From contig NZ_JANZKY010000005.1 of the NCBI RefSeq assembly GCF_025770765.1, positions 62,001 to 126,000 of the forward strand: a DNA stretch of 64,000 bases, given 5' to 3'. The translations under genes were made by a program, and so were the position numbers. The notes under the pieces are model-generated. The model was not told the origin of the DNA, ran no database searches, and saw only the letters and a list, made by a program, of their open reading frames with translations. Source of the DNA: Propionivibrio soli. GTDB lineage: Bacteria; Pseudomonadota; Gammaproteobacteria; Burkholderiales; Rhodocyclaceae. The first letter of the stretch is position 1; the number at the start of each line of letters is the position of its first letter. Positions 36,435 to 44,787 of this stretch are shown in pieces.

Positions 36435-36881
36435 ATGAACAAGGGATTTGTCAGCGCCGTCACCCTTTCGCTCGGTCTGCTGACGGCAAACGCCGCCCTG
36501 GCGAACGACGCCGTAATCGGAGCCATCGTCGGCGGCGGACTAGGAGCGGTCGTCGGCAATCAGGTCAGCGGCCGCAATGGCGCCGTAATCGGTGGCGCGG
36601 TTGGTGCGGCCGCAGGCGCGGCGATCGCGTCGGACAATGACCGCGACCGCAATTACCGGCGCGTCCATGGCTATTACGTGGCCCCAGCGCCCGTACCGGT
36701 CTACGCCCCTCCGCCTGTCTATCAGGTGCCGGCGTACGCCCCACCCCCGGTGTATTACGCACCGCCACCTGTGCGCGTCGTCACGCCGCCGGTGGTCTAC
36801 GTCCCGGCCTACGGGCGGCCTCACCACCATCATTACTATCGACACGACGGTTACTACGGCCGCGATCGCGATTGGCGCTAA
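36435..36881 (+). CDS. Secreted glycine-zipper protein with Pro/Tyr repeats and His-rich tail
   Basis: This is a 148-residue protein. Residues 1-23 are a Sec signal peptide ending ANAALA. Residues about 25-66 form a glycine zipper (IGAIVGGGLGAVVGNQVSG and a second GAVIGGAVGAAAGAA), a membrane-inserting helical hairpin common in outer-membrane lipoprotein relatives. Residues 80-125 are low-complexity Pro/Tyr/Val with repeated PPPVY units. The tail (HHHHYYRHDGYYGRDRDW) is rich in His, Tyr and Arg. No enzymatic motif is seen. Such proteins are often stress-induced envelope components; metal binding by the His run is possible but unproven. Confidence 0.8.
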   Translation: MNKGFVSAVTLSLGLLTANAALANDAVIGAIVGGGLGAVVGNQVSGRNGAVIGGAVGAAAGAAIASDNDRDRNYRRVHGYYVAPAPVPVYAPPPVYQVPAYAPPPVYYAPPPVRVVTPPVVYVPAYGRPHHHHYYRHDGYYGRDRDWR

Positions 36882-36945
36882 AACCGGACGGCGACGGAGA
36901 GAACAGGCCGCAGTGATTCAATAAGGGGCCGGGCGCCGCGCACTC

Positions 36946-37743
36946 TCACGCGGCAAGCGCCTTTTCGATCAACGTTTTGATCGTGCTCGGCTCGAAAGGC
37001 TTGTCGCAGATCGCCGAAACTCCCGCTTGCTCGACAGCGGCCAAGCGACTACTGTTCTGCTCGCTGGTCACCATCAGAATCGGCACCGAACTCTGCCAGC
37101 CCTGGCTGCGGATGTGCTCCACGAGTTCCTGCCCCCCCATTTCCGGCATGTGGTAGTCGGTGATGACGAGGTCGACGAGGTTGCCGCCGAGAACTTCGAC
37201 CGCCTGACGGCCGTTTTCGGCCTCAAGAAAATGCTCGATGCCGAGGTTGCTGAGCACGCGCCGAATGAAACGCCGTGCATTGCCGCTGTCGTCAACGATC
37301 AGCACGCGCAAGGCTTCGAGATCGACGCCTTGCACCTGGAGCGAATCGGACGGATTCAAGTAGTCCAACGTCGCGCGCATCGCGCGGTCAAGCTGCGCTG
37401 GCGTAAAGGGCTTGGGTAGGATGGCGCAGGCGCCGGACTGGCGCACGCCCTCGAGCATATGCGGCCGCGTCTCGCTAGAGATCAGAATGAATGCCACGGC
37501 GGCCAGGCGCTTGTCGTCGCGCATGGCCGTAATCAGGTCCGTGCCCGACATGTCCGGCAGGTACATCGCGCTCACAACGATCGCCGGTTTGGCGCGACGC
37601 ATCTGCGCCAGGGCGTCGCTCCCGCTCTCGACCGCCTTGATCTGCACGACTCCCAACTTTTGCAACGCCTCGATGATGATCCGCTGCTGCACCTTGGATG
37701 GCTCGACCAGCAGCGCGTCGAGTTCGTTGCCTGCGAAATTCAT
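36946..37743 (-). CDS. Tandem-receiver response regulator (first receiver degenerate)
   Basis: This is a 265-residue protein of two CheY-like receiver domains and no output domain. In the second domain (about 145-265) the acidic pair D151-D152, phospho-acceptor D196 (ITDYHMPEMGG), T226 and K248 are all present. In the first (about 8-125) the acceptor position is Ala59 (VVSAMYLPDMSG) and the acidic pair reads E-P (LLVEPS). Lys111 is kept, so this domain should not be phosphorylated and is a pseudo-receiver. The partner histidine kinase is not in the window. A role in chemotaxis-like or protein-docking signalling is a guess. Confidence 0.88.
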   Translation of the reverse strand: MNFAGNELDALLVEPSKVQQRIIIEALQKLGVVQIKAVESGSDALAQMRRAKPAIVVSAMYLPDMSGTDLITAMRDDKRLAAVAFILISSETRPHMLEGVRQSGACAILPKPFTPAQLDRAMRATLDYLNPSDSLQVQGVDLEALRVLIVDDSGNARRFIRRVLSNLGIEHFLEAENGRQAVEVLGGNLVDLVITDYHMPEMGGQELVEHIRSQGWQSSVPILMVTSEQNSSRLAAVEQAGVSAICDKPFEPSTIKTLIEKALAA

Positions 37744-37843
37744 TTCTGCTCCCTGAGTCCGACTAACTGCGTCCGACTATACGCGAGGGAGGAGGAAAGA
37801 AAAAGCAAACGCGGCCGGTTCCGCCCGCCTCCCGCTTCCTGCC

Positions 37844-38473
37844 TCACTCTTGGCGGTCCACCCAGTCGATGATGGGCTGCCACTGCGCGATATCCTTTTC
37901 AGCGCGGCTCCCGGAGACGTCGAACAACGTCATGCCGGCCGCGGCGAGTTGCACGTAAATCTGGGTATCGCGCAGACAGGCCAGGACAGGCAACTCGTAC
38001 GAATCGAGAAAGCGCTCCAATTCGCCCGCCGCCCGCGTGCGCGGGTCGACGCGCATACCGATGACAGCTACAGCGAGACGCCCCTTGCGCACGGCCTTCT
38101 CCTCAAGCAACGCTTCCAGGAAATGCCGCGTGGCCAGAATGTCGAATAGCGACGGCTGCACGGGAACGATGACCGCATTTACCTGCTTGAGCATCCATTC
38201 GAGCGTCTTGCCGTGAACGCCGGCCGCGCTGTCCAGGACGACGTGCGTGGTCGCTTGTGGCGGACGAGCTGGCTGACCCTTTTCAACTTCCCAGCTATGG
38301 ATGGGTGGCAGAAGCTCGGAACGAATCGACAGCCAATCGCGCGCCGACTGCTGGCGGTCGGTGTCGCCCAGCATCGTGGTATGCCCGCTACGCGCGAAAT
38401 AGCCGGCGAGATTGGTCGCCAGCGTCGTTTTTCCAGACCCTCCCTTGGGGTTCGCGATCAGAAAGGACTTCAT
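37844..38473 (-). CDS. ParA/MinD-like P-loop ATPase
   Basis: This is a 209-residue ATPase with the deviant Walker A KGGSGKTT (residues 10-17) typical of ParA/MinD partitioning proteins. MLGDTDRQQSARDWL follows (the switch I region, usually D-x-D-P-Q), and a Walker B-like VVLDSAAG. It lacks the N-terminal DNA-binding domain of plasmid ParA, and no parB gene is near. The start overlaps the end of the membrane-anchored TAXI gene by four bases, so the two are translationally coupled. It may position a membrane or cytoplasmic cargo; this is inference. Confidence 0.87.
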   Translation of the reverse strand: MKSFLIANPKGGSGKTTLATNLAGYFARSGHTTMLGDTDRQQSARDWLSIRSELLPPIHSWEVEKGQPARPPQATTHVVLDSAAGVHGKTLEWMLKQVNAVIVPVQPSLFDILATRHFLEALLEEKAVRKGRLAVAVIGMRVDPRTRAAGELERFLDSYELPVLACLRDTQIYVQLAAAGMTLFDVSGSRAEKDIAQWQPIIDWVDRQE

Positions 38474-39801
38474 GACGTTGTTTCCGTGATTTGTCCGGAT
38501 TGAAGATGCTGCAACTTCTGGCGTACGAGATTGATGTGTTCGCGCAAGGTGTAAAGCAGATCGCTGAAGGCGAGCGGGATGTTGCGCGAATACGCGTCTT
38601 CTTCGATGCGGTCGAGCCGCGCGAGATATTCGCTGTGTCGGGCGGCATCGTAATGCTGCCGAATCTCGTTCTCCATGAATTTCAGATCGCCATAACAGCG
38701 GAAGATTTTCGATCGTACCCGCCAGCTATACACCGACGGCGCGAGCCTGAGCAACGGAAGCAGCAGGACGACGACCGGAACGACGAGCACGAATAGCCGT
38801 TCGACAAGCACCGCGAGCCAGAACGGCAGATAGCGCTGCAGGAATGACGGCCCCGATTTGTAATAACGCGCCGCATCGGCGGAAAGCTCGAAAGTGCGAT
38901 CACGGTAGGCCGGGAATTCTCCGGCCGCATGGAAAAAGCCGCTCTTGCCATGCACCTCGCTCATCGCCTGCAGGAACAAGCTCGCCAAGGCTGGATGCAG
39001 ATCGTCGCGAACGACGACGTTGGCGGTGGTCGCCAGCAACACCGTATCGCGCGGAGGCGTATCCCGTACGAGGTCGACAACTCCGCGCGGCAGAACGATG
39101 CGGGAGAGGAACGGAAAACGCCGCGTATAAGCATCCGCCTGACTGAAGCTCATGACGCGCACGCCGGGCGAACGCAACAGCACTTGCACCACGGGCGCTT
39201 CCGGTGCGGCGACGACGAAGGTGGCGTCAATGCGGCTTTGCTGCAGTTCCTCCGCGGCGTTGAGGCCGGTGACCGGGGACAGGTTGGGCGCATTCCCGGC
39301 AATCTCGTTCGCTTCGAGCAGCTGCAGCGCAAGCCCACGAATGCCGCTGCCCTCCTCACCGACCGCGATGCGCCGTCCATCGAGCTGATGCAGGCGATCA
39401 AGGCGCCGGTCATTGCGATAGAAAACCCACACCGGCTCGTACGATACGCTTCCCAGCGACACGAGATTGGCGGTGTCCTCACTCGCAACGTCTTGAATAC
39501 CGCCTTGCACGAGCGCCACGTCGGCCTCGCCGTTTTTTAGGCGTTCCAGATTCTGCGCGGAACCAGCCGATGTCTTGATCTCCAGGGTGATGCCGTTGAC
39601 GGCGAGAAGCTCGGCGTAGCGTTTGGCGTACGCGTAGTACGCTCCGGTTTCTCCGCCGGTGGTGATGGTGATCCGGCGGGGCGGAGCTGGCTGCACGAAC
39701 TGGTAGGCAATGACAAAGCCGATCGCCGTGATGAGAACGATCGGCCACGCCGTCGCCAGCAGATCGCGAATCGAAATGAACTTCGCGCGCAGGGCGTTCA
39801 T
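38470..39801 (-). CDS. Membrane-anchored TAXI-family solute-binding protein
   Basis: This is a 443-residue protein. A membrane helix at about residues 16-36 is followed by a TAXI/TRAP-type solute-binding domain (about 42-310) with the family's TTGGETGAYYAYAKRY opening and the segment DVALVQGGIQDV. A second membrane helix lies at about 325-352 (LVERLFVLVVPVVVLLLPLL). The last 90 residues are charged and helical and should be cytoplasmic. This is unlike a free periplasmic TRAP receptor: there is no permease gene nearby, and the architecture suggests a sensor or adaptor. It overlaps both the quinone reductase gene upstream (TAATG) and the ParA-like gene downstream. Confidence 0.85.
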   Translation of the reverse strand: MNALRAKFISIRDLLATAWPIVLITAIGFVIAYQFVQPAPPRRITITTGGETGAYYAYAKRYAELLAVNGITLEIKTSAGSAQNLERLKNGEADVALVQGGIQDVASEDTANLVSLGSVSYEPVWVFYRNDRRLDRLHQLDGRRIAVGEEGSGIRGLALQLLEANEIAGNAPNLSPVTGLNAAEELQQSRIDATFVVAAPEAPVVQVLLRSPGVRVMSFSQADAYTRRFPFLSRIVLPRGVVDLVRDTPPRDTVLLATTANVVVRDDLHPALASLFLQAMSEVHGKSGFFHAAGEFPAYRDRTFELSADAARYYKSGPSFLQRYLPFWLAVLVERLFVLVVPVVVLLLPLLRLAPSVYSWRVRSKIFRCYGDLKFMENEIRQHYDAARHSEYLARLDRIEEDAYSRNIPLAFSDLLYTLREHINLVRQKLQHLQSGQITETTS

Positions 39802-40775
39802 TACGGCAGGAGAACCGTCGAACCGGTTGTCTGTCGTGCTTCGAGGGCCCGGTGTGCGTCCCCGGCCTTAGCAAGCGGGAACGTCTGGTTAACCTCGATT
39901 TTCACTTGCCCCGATCCCACGACATTGAAGAGCTCTTGGCCTAGTGTCACGAGGTCGCCCCGTTCAGCAGCGTAATCGGCAAGCTTCGGACGCGTGAGGA
40001 AGAGCGATCCCTTTTGCGAGAGCAACAGCGGGCTGATTTCCGGAACCGGGCCGGAGGCATTGCCGAAGGTGACCAGCATGCCGCGCGAACGCAGGCTGTC
40101 GAGCGAGCCGGTGAAAGTGTCCTTACCAACACCGTCGTAAACCACGGAAACGCCTTTACCGCCCGTCAGTTCTCGCACCCGCTTGGCGACGTCTTCACGC
40201 GAATAGAAGATGACGTGGTCGCACCCATGCGCCCGGGCCAGTTCTGCCTTCGCCTCGGTGGAGACCGTGCCGATCACCGTTGCGCCTAACGCTTTCGCCC
40301 ATTGACAAACGATGAGGCCGACGCCCCCGGCGGCGGCGTGGATCAGGATCGTGTCGCCCGGTTGCACGCGGTATGTCTGGCGCAACAGATACGCCGCCGT
40401 CAGCCCTTGCAACGTCATCGCCGCCGCCGTCTTGAAATCGATGCCGTCCGGCAGCTTGAGCAGATGCCGGGCCGGCAAGCAACGTACTTCGCTGTAGGCG
40501 CCGAGGGGGCCAAGGGCATAGGTTACGCGATCGCCAGGCAACACCTCGCTGACGCCTTCGCCGACCGCTTCGACGACACCTGCGGCTTCGGTGCCGAGTC
40601 CAGACGGCAAGGGTACTGGATATAGGCCTGAGCGATGGTAGGTATCGATGAAGTTTAGCCCCACCGCCTCGTGGCGCACACGGACTTCCCCGGGCGCGGG
40701 GTCGCCGACGGCGACGGTTTCCCAACGCAGGACTTCCGGTCCTCCCGTCTGATGAAAGCGAATGGCGTAGGGCAT
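39801..40775 (-). CDS. qor: NADPH:quinone oxidoreductase (zinc-independent MDR family)
   Basis: This is a 324-residue medium-chain dehydrogenase/reductase of the quinone reductase branch. The segment RHEAVGLNFIDTYHRSGLYPVPLPSGLGTEAAG is diagnostic, as is the nucleotide-binding AAAGGVGLIVCQWAKALGA. Zinc-ligand cysteines of alcohol dehydrogenases are absent. The stop shares a base with the TAXI start, so it heads a three-gene unit qor-TAXI-parA-like. Substrates of this family range from quinones to enones. Confidence 0.93.
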   Translation of the reverse strand: MPYAIRFHQTGGPEVLRWETVAVGDPAPGEVRVRHEAVGLNFIDTYHRSGLYPVPLPSGLGTEAAGVVEAVGEGVSEVLPGDRVTYALGPLGAYSEVRCLPARHLLKLPDGIDFKTAAAMTLQGLTAAYLLRQTYRVQPGDTILIHAAAGGVGLIVCQWAKALGATVIGTVSTEAKAELARAHGCDHVIFYSREDVAKRVRELTGGKGVSVVYDGVGKDTFTGSLDSLRSRGMLVTFGNASGPVPEISPLLLSQKGSLFLTRPKLADYAAERGDLVTLGQELFNVVGSGQVKIEVNQTFPLAKAGDAHRALEARQTTGSTVLLP

Positions 40776-40918
40776 GGTTCTCTCCTTGCAAAATCAACGA
40801 GTCATCGATCGGTGTGCCGTTTTGCGAACGAAGCCCAAGGGTCCGTCCGGCAACGGCATGCAGATCGTAGCCTAGCCGCTCCCCGGGCAGCGGGCAAGCC
40901 AGGAGCATGCCGTTGAAA

Positions 40919-40964
40919 CAATCCACAGACTTATCCAGAGGGGCTGTGCAAAACCTGTGGGTAA
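40919..40964. other. Cluster of four DnaA-box-like 9-mers
   Basis: Within 46 bp of the divergent qor/MFS spacer there are four 9-mers close to the DnaA box TTATCCACA. Two face right: CAATCCACA at 40919-40927 (7/9) and TTATCCAGA at 40931-40939 (8/9). Two face left: TTTTGCACA on the minus strand at 40945-40953, which fits the relaxed consensus TTWTNCACA fully, and TTACCCACA at 40956-40964 (8/9). No dnaA, dnaN or other origin marker gene is near, so a DnaA-titration or regulatory site is likelier than oriC. It may also be chance. Confidence 0.35.
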
Positions 40965-41027
40965 GCGACGCTCAGGACGTGGATCAAGCGAGCGCTGACG
41001 AGGGACGATTGCCCGTAAAATGGCGCC

Positions 41028-42263
41028 ATGATCGAACCTCAACACCGCCGGCTGTTTGTCACGCTCTTTTCTCTTTTCGCGGTTTACGGCACGTCGTTTA
41101 CGATCATCGGGGCCACGCTGCCCAAGATCCTGGCCGATTTCAAGTGGAGTTACCTCGCGGCCGGAATCGTCATCGGCGCCGGCGCGGTGGCCTATTTCGT
41201 GTTCACCTACGCGGCCGGTCACCTCGTCAAACGTTACGGCCCGCGCACGGTCTTCCTGCTTGGACTCGGCAGCATCGTCGCGGGACTGGCGTTTTTCGCC
41301 ACAGCGGCCGACCCGTTGAGTAATACCGTTCTGAGTGCCGTCATCGGCGCGGGGCAAGGCTGTATCGAAATCGGCGTCAACTGGACCACCTTGCGCATCG
41401 ATACCCGCCACAGCGGCCGGCCGATGAACCTCATACATGGCGCCTTCGCCGTCGGCGCCATCGCCGGGCCGCTGGCGGTGAGTGTGCTGATCGCATCGGA
41501 CATCGGCTGGGTGCTCGTTTTTCGGGGTATCGCCGCGATCTTTGCGTTGCTCGCTGTCGTCGTCGTACTCACCCCGCTGCCGGACGCAGGATCGGAGGAG
41601 ACCGCCGAGGCGGGTGCGGCCGAACCCGCGCATCAGTCGGCGGCCTACTGGCTTGCGTTCGGCGCGCTCCTCCTCTACGTCGGCGTCGAGCTCGGCGTCT
41701 CGAACTGGGTCGCGGAGTATTTCAGCCGCGTTTTCGCCTATTCGGCCGCCGCTGGCGCGTTTCTCGTCTCGGTGTTCTGGTTTGGCGTACTCGCCGGCCG
41801 CTTCGGCATCCCGCTGCTTTACAAAGGCGAACGGCATGGACGATTGCTGATCGCCTTCTCGGCATTGGCCGCAGGCGCACTCATCGCGCTGACACTGCTC
41901 GGTTATGCCGCTTCCTCGGGCACCCCGGCCGGGGTCGGCCAAGTGCTCGTCTTTCTGGTCGGACTGGGCTGTTCGATCTATTACCCGACGGTCATCACGC
42001 TGATCGGCAAATGCTTCCCGCGCGCGCAGAGCCAGGCAGTGGGTTTCGCCGCCACCGGCGGCGGCATCGGGGCATTCGCCTTCCCGTTCGTCATGGCCTG
42101 GCTGGCCGAGGAATGGGGTATCAAGGCGGGATTCATTTTCTACGCCACCTTCGCCGTGGCCATGACGGTCGTTGCCGCTCGCCTCGCCAGCGCGGCGGCT
42201 CGAACAGGTACTCAGTCGGCGGACGCGCCGGTGATTCCGGTACACGACAATCAGCAGGGATAA
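41028..42263 (+). CDS. MFS transporter
   Basis: This is a 411-residue protein with twelve predicted membrane helices in two halves, separated by a hydrophilic loop around residues 180-205 (DAGSEETAEAGAAEPAHQ). The motif between helices 2 and 3 is GHLVKRYGPRTVFLLG, a variant of the MFS loop (G-x-L-a-D-r-x-G-r-r). Helix 5 and the start of the second half resemble sugar and FucP-like carriers. The substrate cannot be assigned. It stands alone between the DnaA-box-like cluster and uvrD. Confidence 0.88.
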   Translation: MIEPQHRRLFVTLFSLFAVYGTSFTIIGATLPKILADFKWSYLAAGIVIGAGAVAYFVFTYAAGHLVKRYGPRTVFLLGLGSIVAGLAFFATAADPLSNTVLSAVIGAGQGCIEIGVNWTTLRIDTRHSGRPMNLIHGAFAVGAIAGPLAVSVLIASDIGWVLVFRGIAAIFALLAVVVVLTPLPDAGSEETAEAGAAEPAHQSAAYWLAFGALLLYVGVELGVSNWVAEYFSRVFAYSAAAGAFLVSVFWFGVLAGRFGIPLLYKGERHGRLLIAFSALAAGALIALTLLGYAASSGTPAGVGQVLVFLVGLGCSIYYPTVITLIGKCFPRAQSQAVGFAATGGGIGAFAFPFVMAWLAEEWGIKAGFIFYATFAVAMTVVAARLASAAARTGTQSADAPVIPVHDNQQG

Positions 42264-42314
42264 CGGCACGCGCTCACTGCGGCGCCATCCACGCCGATAT
42301 CGGGCATTTGGGCG

Positions 42315-44516
42315 CTACACTGGCGTCAGTTTCGCGTAGTCGAGCGCAAGCCATTTCATGCCTTGCACACCGAAATTCACCTGCACGCGCGCGTCGTTCC
42401 CCCGTCCTTCCGCCGCCACGATGACGCCAAGTCCGAACTTGGCGTGCTCTACGTTTTGCCCGATGCGCAGGCCGCGCAGGTCGGGCCCCGTTTCGGCGTA
42501 TCTGGCGCGCGGGACATCACTGGCGTGCGACGCAGGGGCGGTTACAAATGCCTGGGCCGGCCCGACGCGGCGCAGCAATTCTTCGGGGAGTTCCTCGAGA
42601 AAGAGCGAAGGCACGCAGTAGCGGGTTTGCCCGTGCAGCATGCGCGTCTGGGCATACGAAAGGTACAGTCGTTTGCGGGCCCGCGTGACGGCGACGTACA
42701 TCAAACGACGTTCCTCCTCGATGCCGTCGCGTTCCTGCACCGAGTTTTCGTGCGGAAAGAGCCCTTGCTCCAGGCCGGTGATGAATACGACGTCGAACTC
42801 GAGCCCCTTGGCCGCGTGCACGGTCATCAGCTGTACGGCGTCCTGGCCTTCGCCGGCTTGGTGTTCGCCGGCTTCGAGCGAGGCGTGGGCGAGAAACGAT
42901 GCCAGGGGACTGCCGTCGGCGGGGTTCGCCAGCGTGTCCGATTCTTCCTGCACGAAACTCGTCGCCGCGTTGATCAGTTCATCGAGGTTTTCGAGGCGCT
43001 CACTGCCTTCCTTTTCAGAAAGGTAATGCTGGCGCAGGCCGCTCTTCTCGATCAGATGATCAATCACTTCGGGCAACGCGAGCGAAGCCGTGTCGTTACG
43101 CAGCGCCTCAACGAGCCGGATGAAGTTGCCGACGGCCGCCCCCGCCTTTCCTGCCAACCCGGCGGCCGCGTTGTACAAGCTTGAATTGGCGCGATGGGCC
43201 GCTTCTTGCAGCGCTTCGATGCTCCGGCTGCCGATGCCGCGCGTTGGAAAGTTCACCACGCGCATGAAGGCAGTGTCGTCGTCGGGATTGACGATCAGAC
43301 GCAAGTAAGCGAGCGCGTGCTTGATTTCCTGCCGGTCGAAGAAGCGCAAGCCACCATAGACCCGGTACGGCACTCCGGCCGTAAATAGCTGGTGCTCGAG
43401 CACGCGCGACTGGGCGTTGGAGCGATAAAGCAGCGCGACCTGATCGCGGGCAAAACCGTCGCGCACGAGTTCACGGATTTCATCGACGACGAAACGCGCC
43501 TCGTCGAGGTCGGAGAAGCCTTCAAACACACGGATTGCCTCACCCGGCCCGGCATCGGTCCACAGCGTCTTGCCGAGCCGGGTGCGGTTGTTCTTGATGA
43601 GCGCGTTGGCCGCGTCGAGGATGTTGCCGTGCGAGCGATAGTTCTGCTCCAGGCGGATGATGTTCTTGATCCCGAACTCGCGCTCGAGATCGCGCATATT
43701 GCCGACCTCGGCGCCGCGGAATGCATAGATCGACTGGTCGTCGTCGCCGACGGCAAAAATGCTCGCTTCATCAGTCGCTTCCTCCTGCGCCGGCCCGGCC
43801 TCTTCGCCGTGCCCGGCGAGCAGCTTCAGCCACTTGTACTGCAGGATGTTCGTATCCTGGAACTCGTCGACCAGGATGTGCCGGAAACGTTGCTGGTAAT
43901 GACGGCGCACCGGCTCGTTGCGGCAAAGCAGTTCGTAGCAGCGCAGCAGCAGCTCGGCGAAATCGACGACGCCTTCCCTTTGGCATTGCGCGTCGTACTC
44001 GGCATAGAGCGCAACGCGTCGCCGCGTGTAATCGTCGTAGACCTCCGCGTGCGCGGCCCGGACACCCTGTTCTTTGTGCGCGTTGATGAAGTTGGCGAGC
44101 TCGCGCGGCGGAAATTTCTCGTCGTCGACATTCAGGTTTTTCAGCAACCGCTTGATCGCCGAAAGCTGATCGGCCGAATCGAGAATCTGGAATAGCGCCG
44201 GCAGGCCGGCGTCGCGGTGATGCGCGCGCAATAGTCGGTTGCACAGGCCGTGGAAGGTGCCGATCCACATCCCCCGCGTATTGATCGGCAGCATCCCGCC
44301 CAAACGCGTAAGCATCTCCTTTGCCGCCTTGTTCGTGAACGTTACGGCGAGGATGCCGTACGGTCCGACCTGACCGGTCGAAATCAGCCAAGCGATACGC
44401 GTCGTCAGGACGCGGGTTTTTCCGCTGCCGGCCCCGGCAAGGATCAACGCATGTTGCGGAGGAAGCGTAACGGCAGCGAGTTGCGGCGGATTGAGGTCGG
44501 AGAGGAGATTCGGCAT
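42315..44516 (-). CDS. uvrD: DNA helicase II (UvrD/Rep family)
   Basis: This is an SF1A 3'-5' helicase of 733 residues, starting at the ATG complementary to 44514-44516. The Q-motif and Walker A are LNPPQLAAVT and GAGSGKT (28-34). DEFQDTN (motif II), VGDDDQSIYAFRGA (motif III) and the LEQNYRSHGNIL segment (motif IV) follow. LMTVHAAKGLEFDVVFITGLEQGLFPH (motif V) and EEERRLMYVAVTRARKRLYLSYA (motif VI) complete the set. The C-terminal 60 residues contain the NVEHAKFGLGVIVAAEG Tudor-like domain that binds RNA polymerase. It acts in nucleotide excision and mismatch repair. Confidence 0.96.
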   Translation of the reverse strand: MPNLLSDLNPPQLAAVTLPPQHALILAGAGSGKTRVLTTRIAWLISTGQVGPYGILAVTFTNKAAKEMLTRLGGMLPINTRGMWIGTFHGLCNRLLRAHHRDAGLPALFQILDSADQLSAIKRLLKNLNVDDEKFPPRELANFINAHKEQGVRAAHAEVYDDYTRRRVALYAEYDAQCQREGVVDFAELLLRCYELLCRNEPVRRHYQQRFRHILVDEFQDTNILQYKWLKLLAGHGEEAGPAQEEATDEASIFAVGDDDQSIYAFRGAEVGNMRDLEREFGIKNIIRLEQNYRSHGNILDAANALIKNNRTRLGKTLWTDAGPGEAIRVFEGFSDLDEARFVVDEIRELVRDGFARDQVALLYRSNAQSRVLEHQLFTAGVPYRVYGGLRFFDRQEIKHALAYLRLIVNPDDDTAFMRVVNFPTRGIGSRSIEALQEAAHRANSSLYNAAAGLAGKAGAAVGNFIRLVEALRNDTASLALPEVIDHLIEKSGLRQHYLSEKEGSERLENLDELINAATSFVQEESDTLANPADGSPLASFLAHASLEAGEHQAGEGQDAVQLMTVHAAKGLEFDVVFITGLEQGLFPHENSVQERDGIEEERRLMYVAVTRARKRLYLSYAQTRMLHGQTRYCVPSLFLEELPEELLRRVGPAQAFVTAPASHASDVPRARYAETGPDLRGLRIGQNVEHAKFGLGVIVAAEGRGNDARVQVNFGVQGMKWLALDYAKLTPV

Positions 44517-44719
44517 GGATGAGCGGACACCAAAACGGCGATTATACCGAGCGGTGAGGATGCGCCGACGGACACGCTGTAAATGTACGGTCGGCAACCT
44601 GGCCGCAGAGCGGTGACGCCAAGCCCGCGCAGCATCCCTCGCCGGTTTCCTTCGCTCAAAAGCCGAAACCCGGGAAACTTGTCCTCTGCCAAGGTCTCCA
44701 ATGAATGTCCGGTTCCGTA

Positions 44720-44745
44720 CGGGGGCCGCCCCCGCACGCTATAAT
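44720..44745 (+). promoter_or_regulatory. Candidate fba promoter with adjacent perfect palindrome
   Basis: A consensus -10 hexamer TATAAT lies at 44740-44745, 43 bp before the fba start. Directly upstream is a 15-bp perfect inverted repeat (CGGGGGC, one base, GCCCCCG; 44720-44734). It falls between the -10 and any -35, so it could be an operator or part of an RNA structure on a longer transcript. No good -35 hexamer is visible. Confidence 0.5.
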
Positions 44746-44787
44746 GGCGTCTTCCCTTTCAAACTCACGTTAATTGGAATCGATATC

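Noticed and set aside
37844-38473. ParA-like gene as a sign of a plasmid or integrated element
   Set aside because: There is no parB, replication gene, integrase or repeat nearby, and the gene is coupled to a chromosomal-looking TAXI gene.
40919-40964. The DnaA-box-like cluster as the chromosomal origin
   Set aside because: No dnaA, dnaN, gidA, rpmH or parAB neighbours and no evident AT-rich unwinding region.
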